From Acidobacteriota bacterium (GTDB lineage Bacteria; Acidobacteriota; Terriglobia; UBA7540), in the NCBI GenBank assembly GCA_021827245.1, contig JAKAWN010000217.1, positions 1 to 10,838 on the forward strand: 10,838 bases of DNA, written 5' to 3'. Of the stretch, positions 6,626 to 10,838 are shown piece by piece. A program made the position numbers and the translations under genes. The notes beneath the pieces were generated by a model. It had not been told where the DNA came from and ran no database searches. It saw only the letters and a program-made list of their open reading frames with translations. Numbering within the stretch: the first letter of the stretch is position 1; each line of letters begins with the position of its first letter.

Positions 6626-7209
6626 CCATTCAGTTCTCCCGCGGCTGCCCGTTTCAGTGCGAATTCTGTGACATCATCACCATTTACGGAAGGAAGCCAC
6701 GAACCAAGCACCCTGCCCAGGTGATAGCCGAACTTGATGCCTTGTTTGAGCTTGGATGGCGCGACCAGGTCTTTATCGTCGACGACAATTTTATCGGGAA
6801 CCACAAACTGGCTCTCGAACTGGCCCGTGAACTCCACAAATGGCAGAAATGTCACGGCTACCCGCTACTGTTCTACACCGAGGCCTCAATCGATCTTGCG
6901 CAAAGACCGGCATTGATTGACGCCATGGTGAAGGCAAACTTTTTTTACGTTTTCGTCGGAATCGAGAGCCCCTCCCCCAGGTCCTTGACGGAAGCTAAGA
7001 AATTTCAAAACCTGCGGCGTGATCCTTTGGAGAGTGTTCACTTCATCCAAAACCGGGGCCTCTGGGTGACCGCGGGTTTCATCATCGGGTTCGACTCCGA
7101 TACCGAAGAAATCTTCGAGCAACAGAGGGACTTTATTGAGCAGGCAGCTATTCCATGGGCCATGGCTGGCTTTCTGCAGGCGCCTCCCACGATACCGCTT
7201 TTTGATTGA
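6544..7209 (+). CDS. Fragment 2: radical SAM core of the broken gene
   Basis: Carries the catalytic core: CPFQCEFC, YGRKPRTKHPAQVIAELDAL, VFIVDDNFIGN, VFVGIESPSP and GFIIGFDSDTEEIFEQQRDF, ending at the in-frame TGA. The authentic frame extends upstream of 6544 to about 6511 (DLEQGSAKRLY), where it joins fragment 1. No ribosome-binding site precedes the GTG at 6544, so separate translation is unlikely. Confidence 0.5.
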   Translation: MVKEKPHVSKTPLPRFDLLKIDKYASMTIQFSRGCPFQCEFCDIITIYGRKPRTKHPAQVIAELDALFELGWRDQVFIVDDNFIGNHKLALELARELHKWQKCHGYPLLFYTEASIDLAQRPALIDAMVKANFFYVFVGIESPSPRSLTEAKKFQNLRRDPLESVHFIQNRGLWVTAGFIIGFDSDTEEIFEQQRDFIEQAAIPWAMAGFLQAPPTIPLFD

Positions 7210-7617
7210 ATGCTGAAAGAAGGCCGGATACTGATGGATACCAAAGCCGCCAGCAACTTCGATCCACCCAACTTCAAAACTCTTTTGCCCCTGCCAGTTC
7301 TGCTGAAGGGATTCCGGGAGCCGCAGAGAGCACCCGCAATTCCACTCTGGCCAATGCTTGGAATCCTGGTTCGCTCGATCGTTCACCAGGGTCTTTTCTC
7401 CAATTACCGGGGTGCGTACTGGAAGTTTCTGTTTCGGCTCCTCATGCATTGGCTGTTCGTTCCACGCAAGCTCAGCCTTGGGTTCGCGATGCTGCTGTCA
7501 GGACATCATTTCATACCCTACGCGAGGCGCGTCGAGGAACAATTGGAGATCGAACTCGATAAATGCAGGGTCCAGCAGGGGACCGCTGAATTACAAGAAG
7601 AGACGGCTGCTTGCTAG
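7210..7617 (+). CDS. Fragment 3: DUF4070-like C-terminus of the broken gene
   Basis: It continues fragment 2 in the same frame after the TGA (which abuts ATG 7210 as TGAATG). It begins LKEGRILMDTKAASNFDPPN, as the region after the barrel does in relatives, and includes RGAYWKFLFRLLMHW and LLSGHHFIPYARRVEEQLE. There is no upstream ribosome-binding site; only termination-reinitiation at TGAATG could express it alone. Confidence 0.45.
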   Translation: MLKEGRILMDTKAASNFDPPNFKTLLPLPVLLKGFREPQRAPAIPLWPMLGILVRSIVHQGLFSNYRGAYWKFLFRLLMHWLFVPRKLSLGFAMLLSGHHFIPYARRVEEQLEIELDKCRVQQGTAELQEETAAC

Positions 7618-7799
7618 CGATCAGTTTGGTTTTTATGCAGGGCGCAAACCGTCCGAAAGAGACCAATAGTGGAACGGGGTGCTTTCAAGCCCGGAGGCAA
7701 AAACTGAACACAATACCCAATCGCTGAACGCTCCATGGCTTGCAGGTGTGGTACACTGAATTTGCGTCTGATGCACACAGTTCTGTCGCTTGGGTCAGA

Positions 7800-7828
7800 T
7801 TAACTGTTCTCCCAATTTCCATTATCAA
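7800..7828 (+). promoter_or_regulatory. Candidate promoter for the desaturase gene
   Basis: TTAACT (7800-7805) and TATCAA (7823-7828) are separated by 17 bases, each matching sigma70 consensus at four of six positions, about 58 bases before the GTG. With the 269-base gap after the broken radical SAM gene, this suggests the desaturase could be transcribed on its own. Confidence 0.3.
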
Positions 7829-7873
7829 TCCCATTCGCATATGGTCGACGCACGCGGATCTCTTAGTATCCGC

Positions 7874-7880
7874 AGGAGGA
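7874..7880 (+). promoter_or_regulatory. Strong ribosome binding site deciding the desaturase start
   Basis: AGGAGGA ends 6 bases before GTG 7887. It outweighs the longer in-frame start near 7740, whose extra 49 residues are not protein-like. Confidence 0.75.
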
Positions 7881-7886
7881 AGCAGT

Positions 7887-8927
7887 GTGAGCGACGCAAG
7901 CCAGGATTCACCTTTGGCACACGCAGAGCGTCAGATCAACCCGATGGCCTGGAAGGCGGTTGTCACCAGGTACCAGCAGCCCTCGCTGTGGCGCAGCATC
8001 TTTCAGATTGTTAACTCGGTGGTGCCTTACGTGGCACTCTGGTTTCTAATGGATTGGACCCTGGCGGTGTCCGGTTGGCTCATCCTGCCGCTGGCCATTC
8101 TGGCGGGTGGCTTTCTGGCGCGCATCTTTATCATCCACCACGATTGCGGCCACGGGTCATTCTTCAAGTCCCGAACAGCCAATGATGTTGTTGGAGTCGT
8201 TACCGGAGTGCTGACGTTCACTCCCTACCACTTCTGGCGCTTTGAACACGCCGTACACCATGCCGGCTCGGGCGATCTGGACAGGCGTGACCTTGGTTCC
8301 GTGTGGACCATGACGGTGCAGGAATACCTGGAGGCGCCCTGGTGGAAGCGGTTCGCCTATCGCGTCATGCGCAACCCGGTTGTCCTCCTGGTGGTGGTAC
8401 CGTCGTTCCTGTTCCTGGTGGCACACCGGTTTGCCTCCGCACGCGCCAGCAGACGTGACCGGCACTCCGTGTATTGGACGAACGCCGCCATTTTAGCGAT
8501 GGCCGGCTTGCTGAGTCTGGTGATAGGCCTCAAAGCATACCTCGTGATTCAACTCTCGGTGATGACGGTGGCGAGCACGGCGGGGGTCTGGCTCTTTTAC
8601 GTGCAGCATCAATTTGAAGGAGTCAACTGGCAACGACACGGCAAGTGGGATTACGCCACAGCAGCCCTCGAAGGCAGTTCGTTTTACAAGTTGCCCAGGC
8701 TCCTGCAATGGTTTTCAGGCAATATTGGCTTTCATCACATCCATCACCTGAACCCGCGCATTCCCAACTACAACCTGGAGAAGTGCCACAACGAGGGTCT
8801 GATGTTTAAGCAGGTCAAAGCCATAACTCTCCGTTCAAGCCTAAAGTCCCTTTCGCTGCATTTGTGGGACGAATCTAACCAAGGATTGGTGGGTTACGGC
8901 TATCTCAGAACCCTTCGCAAGCGGTAG
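7887..8927 (+). CDS. Membrane fatty-acid desaturase
   Basis: A 346-residue integral-membrane di-iron desaturase that should insert a double bond into an acyl chain using O2 and reducing equivalents. All three histidine boxes are present: HDCGH (85-89), HAVHH (121-125) and HHIHH (283-287, followed by LNPRIPNYNL), in the spacing of the Delta-12/omega-3-like bacterial family. Hydrophobic stretches that can form membrane helices lie at about 38-58, 62-83, 102-112, 163-181 and 197-237. Further conserved-looking residues include FYVQHQFEG between the last helices and box 3. No electron-carrier domain is fused. Start GTG 7887 is set by AGGAGGA. It follows two radical SAM genes on the same strand, which points to membrane-lipid tailoring, and converges on a minus-strand gene. 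Regiospecificity and exact lipid cannot be read from the sequence. Confidence 0.92.
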   Translation: MSDASQDSPLAHAERQINPMAWKAVVTRYQQPSLWRSIFQIVNSVVPYVALWFLMDWTLAVSGWLILPLAILAGGFLARIFIIHHDCGHGSFFKSRTANDVVGVVTGVLTFTPYHFWRFEHAVHHAGSGDLDRRDLGSVWTMTVQEYLEAPWWKRFAYRVMRNPVVLLVVVPSFLFLVAHRFASARASRRDRHSVYWTNAAILAMAGLLSLVIGLKAYLVIQLSVMTVASTAGVWLFYVQHQFEGVNWQRHGKWDYATAALEGSSFYKLPRLLQWFSGNIGFHHIHHLNPRIPNYNLEKCHNEGLMFKQVKAITLRSSLKSLSLHLWDESNQGLVGYGYLRTLRKR

Positions 8928-8992
8928 TGATTCTGCCAGCTTCCATAACGATCGGCCGCGCCAGAACGGCAGATGAGGTCAGTAAACAACCA

Positions 8993-9007
8993 CCGCCTTC
9001 CGGGCGG
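8993..9007. terminator. Possible bidirectional terminator between convergent genes
   Basis: CCGCC (8993-8997) and GGCGG (9003-9007) form a GC stem with a 5-base loop in the 82-base space between the desaturase stop and the 3' end of the minus-strand gene. T-rich but interrupted sequence flanks it on both strands, so it is a weak candidate. Confidence 0.4.
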
Positions 9008-9009
9008 CG

Positions 9010-9381
9010 TTACTTACTTTCGCTCCCAGGGTGAGCTGATCGTTCAGCCCACGCTGGAGACTGGGGGTCCTTCAAGTTGGGGGCAGCGGTCCGCTTCTTG
9101 ACGGGCTTCGGGTAAGTCTTTTCAACGTACTCCTGAATGTCGCCCGGTGTAATACTCAGGTGATGCTCGGCGGGGGCTTCGCTTGTCTCGCGGTCCAGTT
9201 CCAGCTTCAATCGCGCAAAGCATATTCCTGGTCCATCCTGGATTCTAAAGGGTGGCGAGCGGAATGCATCGTTTGCAACATCAACAGTGAATTCTCGGGT
9301 CCCTTGGGGCGGATCAACCACTTGATAAGCATAGATCCGAGAGGCTGTACCGGGAGAGAAACCGCGATACTGGATGTACAT
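9010..9381 (-). CDS. Uncharacterised 123-residue protein
   Basis: No function recognised. The predicted protein starts MYIQYRGFSPGTASRIYAYQ and continues with FTVDVANDAF, a central segment DGPGICFARLKLELDRE, and a motif ITPGDIQEYVEKTYPKP ending in a basic, proline-rich tail. No signal peptide or membrane helix is seen, so it is probably cytoplasmic. The start is chosen because AAGGA lies 8 bases upstream of ATG 9381 on the minus strand; the longer in-frame reading to 9594 is Arg/Pro-rich noise that overlaps the next small gene in another frame. It lies 79 bases downstream of the small basic protein gene and may share its transcript. The acidic-then-basic layout suggests a regulatory or nucleic-acid-associated small protein, but this is a guess. 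Confidence 0.6.
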   Translation of the reverse strand: MYIQYRGFSPGTASRIYAYQVVDPPQGTREFTVDVANDAFRSPPFRIQDGPGICFARLKLELDRETSEAPAEHHLSITPGDIQEYVEKTYPKPVKKRTAAPNLKDPQSPAWAERSAHPGSESK

Positions 9382-9460
9382 AATAAGGGTCCTTTCCCCG
9401 TCCGTCATGGGCAGTAGAGGGCGTCTTTGCAGTGATGGTCGCCTGCGATTATCAGACGAA

Positions 9461-9607
9461 CTATGCCTGTTTCGGGGCGGCCTGCGCGGCAGCTGCTGGC
9501 CCCCGTGTCCCCAGCACCTTTCGCAATTCGCGAGAGCGCTTCCGCCGGAGTATCTTTTGTTTTCGTAACCGGCCGAACCTTGATTTGTCGCCATTTCTTT
9601 CCGACAT
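9461..9607 (-). CDS. Small, very basic 48-residue protein
   Basis: Begins MSERNGDKSRFGRLRKQKIL, continues RRKRSRELRKVLG and ends in an Ala/Gln/Pro tail. About a third of the first 30 residues are Arg or Lys, suggesting RNA, DNA or ribosome contact. AGGAGG sits 5 bases before ATG 9607, the best ribosome-binding site in this part of the window, which is the main argument that it is real. On the minus strand it lies between groEL, 99 bases upstream, and an uncharacterised gene 79 bases downstream. A TAATAC about 35 bases before the start could be a -10 element, without a good -35. Family unknown to me. Confidence 0.6.
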   Translation of the reverse strand: MSERNGDKSRFGRLRKQKILRRKRSRELRKVLGTRGPAAAAQAAPKQA

Positions 9608-9706
9608 GACTTCCTCCTTCGTGTGCCCTGGGCTCTGTATTAGGCGGCAGATAACTTGGCTTGATCGCGTTCCCAACCAGTAGATCGCTTCGACGACCGA
9701 TTTTTC

Positions 9707-10838
9707 TTAGTACATTCCGCCGCCCATGCCTTCCGGAGATCCCGCCGAAGTTTTACTCCCTTCGTCCGGGTACTCGCTGACCGAGGCCTCGGTCGTCAGG
9801 AGCAGCGAAGCAATGGACGCAGCATTTTGAAGCGCGGCGCGCGTTACCTTGGTGGGATCGACGACGCCATCCGCGACGAGGTCGCCAAAACTCTCGGTCT
9901 CCGCGTTGAAGCCATAGTTCGGGTTGCTGTTTGACTTCACTTTCTCCACCACCACCGCGCCTTCATAACCGGCGTTGGCGACGATCATACGAAGTGGCTC
10001 TTCGAGCGCGCGTCTGACGATGTTGGTGCCGATCTGCTCGTCGCCTTCGGCCTTGAGCTTTGCGAGCGCGGGGATGCAGCGCACCAACGCCACTCCGCCG
10101 CCGGGCACGATGCCCTCCTCGACGGCCGCCTTCGTGGCGTGCATGGCATCCTCGACCCGGGCTTTCTTTTCCTTCATCTCGGTCTCGGTCGCCGCACCCA
10201 CTTTAATCTGGGCAACGCCCCCCACAAGCTTGGCAAGGCGCTCCTGCAGCTTCTCGCGATCATAATCGGACGTGGTCTCCTCGACCTGTGTCCGGAGCTG
10301 CTTCACCCGGCCTTCGATGTCGGCACTCTTGCCGGCACCCTCGATGATGGTGGTGTTGTCCTTGTCGATGGTAATCTTCCGGGCTTTGCCCAGGTCATCC
10401 AGCCTCACGTTCTCCAGCTTGATGCCCAGGTCCTCGGAAATGGCCTTGCCGTCCGTCAGGATGGCGATGTCTTCCAGCATGGCCTTGCGGCGATCGCCGA
10501 AGCCGGGCGCCTTCACTGCGGAGCACTGAAGCGTCCCACGCAGTTTGTTCACCACCAGGGTAGCCAGAGCCTCGCCTTCAACATCTTCCGCAATGATAAG
10601 CAACGGCTTGCGGGACTGGGCAATCTGCTCGAGTAGGGGCAGGATATCCTTCATCGCGCTGATCTTCTTCTCATGGATCAGGATCAGCGCGTTCTCCAGC
10701 ACGCACTCCGTCCGCTCGGGGTCAGTAACGAAGTAGGGGGAGAGATATCCGCGGTCAAACTGCAGCCCCTCGACCACTTCGAGAGTGGTCTCCATGGTCT
10801 TTGATTCCTCGACCGTGATGACGCCGTCCTTGCCGACT
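9707..10838 (-). CDS. groL: Chaperonin GroEL, 5' end outside the window
   Basis: The 60-kDa chaperonin, which refolds proteins in a double heptameric ring with GroES and ATP. About 376 residues are present, from [14 protein letters not shown] (roughly residue 164 of E. coli GroEL) to the C-terminus; the first part of the equatorial domain, with the ATP-binding GDGTT region, lies beyond 10838. Visible landmarks: [15 protein letters not shown], the apical-domain segment [19 protein letters not shown], the hydrolysis-Asp region [16 protein letters not shown] (matching E. coli D398), and [21 protein letters not shown] near the end. The C-terminal tail is a short form, GMGGGMY, instead of a long GGM repeat. 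Downstream, 99 bases separate it from a small basic-protein gene on the same strand. The reading is intact as far as seen. groES, if adjacent, would lie outside. Confidence 0.97.
   Translation of the reverse strand, partial: VGKDGVITVEESKTMETTLEVVEGLQFDRGYLSPYFVTDPERTECVLENALILIHEKKISAMKDILPLLEQIAQSRKPLLIIAEDVEGEALATLVVNKLRGTLQCSAVKAPGFGDRRKAMLEDIAILTDGKAISEDLGIKLENVRLDDLGKARKITIDKDNTTIIEGAGKSADIEGRVKQLRTQVEETTSDYDREKLQERLAKLVGGVAQIKVGAATETEMKEKKARVEDAMHATKAAVEEGIVPGGGVALVRCIPALAKLKAEGDEQIGTNIVRRALEEPLRMIVANAGYEGAVVVEKVKSNSNPNYGFNAETESFGDLVADGVVDPTKVTRAALQNAASIASLLLTTEASVSEYPDEGSKTSAGSPEGMGGGMY

Larger units (their letters stand above)
6029..7617 (+). pseudogene. Second B12-binding-domain radical SAM gene (HpnP-like architecture), broken
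   Basis: Joined across two lesions, this would be a protein of about 529 residues: B12-binding-type domain (about 32-160), radical SAM core with CPFQCEFC (C207, C211, C214 after repair) and the family motif VDDNFIGN, and a C-terminal DUF4070-like region starting with LQAPPTIPLFD. This order and length match the group that contains hopanoid C-2 methylase HpnP, but no hopanoid genes are here and I do not assign that function. Lesion 1: near 6509-6511 the frame shifts; reading GCT-TCG and then GAC-CTT restores the family sequence, implying one lost base. Lesion 2: TGA at 7207-7209, where relatives typically have Arg (CGA to TGA fits), after which the same frame continues to TAG 7615-7617. ATG 6029 has GGAG (6017-6020) 8 bases upstream. 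Either a true pseudogene or assembly errors. Confidence 0.78.

Noticed and set aside
7207..7209. Selenocysteine at the in-frame TGA.
   Set aside because: No SECIS-like hairpin is evident just downstream, relatives have an ordinary residue at this non-catalytic spot, and the gene is frameshifted as well.
6029..7617. Naming the broken gene hpnP (hopanoid C-2 methylase).
   Set aside because: Only architecture and general motifs match; there are no hopanoid biosynthesis genes nearby and many relatives have other substrates.
1..10838. CRISPR array, tRNA, rRNA or insertion sequence with transposase.
   Set aside because: No regularly spaced repeats, no cloverleaf or rRNA-like segment and no transposase motifs noticed on either strand.

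Overview
The window looks like a bacterial chromosome segment of moderate to high GC. Gene style points to an Acidobacteriota (Solibacter-like) or similar soil genome. The grounds are a Crp/Fnr regulator without FNR-type cysteines, B12-type radical SAM proteins, a small basic protein and a short uncharacterised protein beside groEL, and the look of the S1-repeat protein. This placement is inference from protein character only; no rRNA or other decisive marker is present.

Layout. (1) 138-733, +: a small class I SAM-dependent methyltransferase that is broken; its start is out of frame and an in-frame TAA interrupts it near the C-terminus. (2) 984-2417, -: an intact protein of five S1 RNA-binding repeats. 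(3) 2418-3435: a 1-kb stretch without a convincing gene but with structure: a TTGAC/GTCAA motif group, two strong GC palindromes, a short match to the crp gene that follows, and a possible 17-codon leader ORF. (4) 3436-8927, +: a same-strand block with a Crp/Fnr-type regulator, a possible small ORF overlapping the next gene by ATGA, an intact cobalamin-binding-type radical SAM protein, a second one of HpnP-like architecture broken by a frameshift and an in-frame TGA, and an integral-membrane fatty-acid desaturase. (5) 9010-10838, -: an uncharacterised 123-residue protein, a very basic 48-residue protein with an excellent ribosome-binding site, and the 3' two thirds of groEL running off the window.

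How the genes may work together. Two radical SAM enzymes of the cobalamin-dependent kind beside a desaturase, under or near a Crp/Fnr regulator, suggest a membrane-lipid modification cluster (methylation or other C-H chemistry on acyl or isoprenoid lipids). No substrate can be read from the sequence. The broken second radical SAM gene means the pathway is decaying here, or the assembly has errors at 6509-6511 and 7207-7209. The S1 protein, groEL and the small proteins are housekeeping or unknown and probably unrelated to the lipid-like block.
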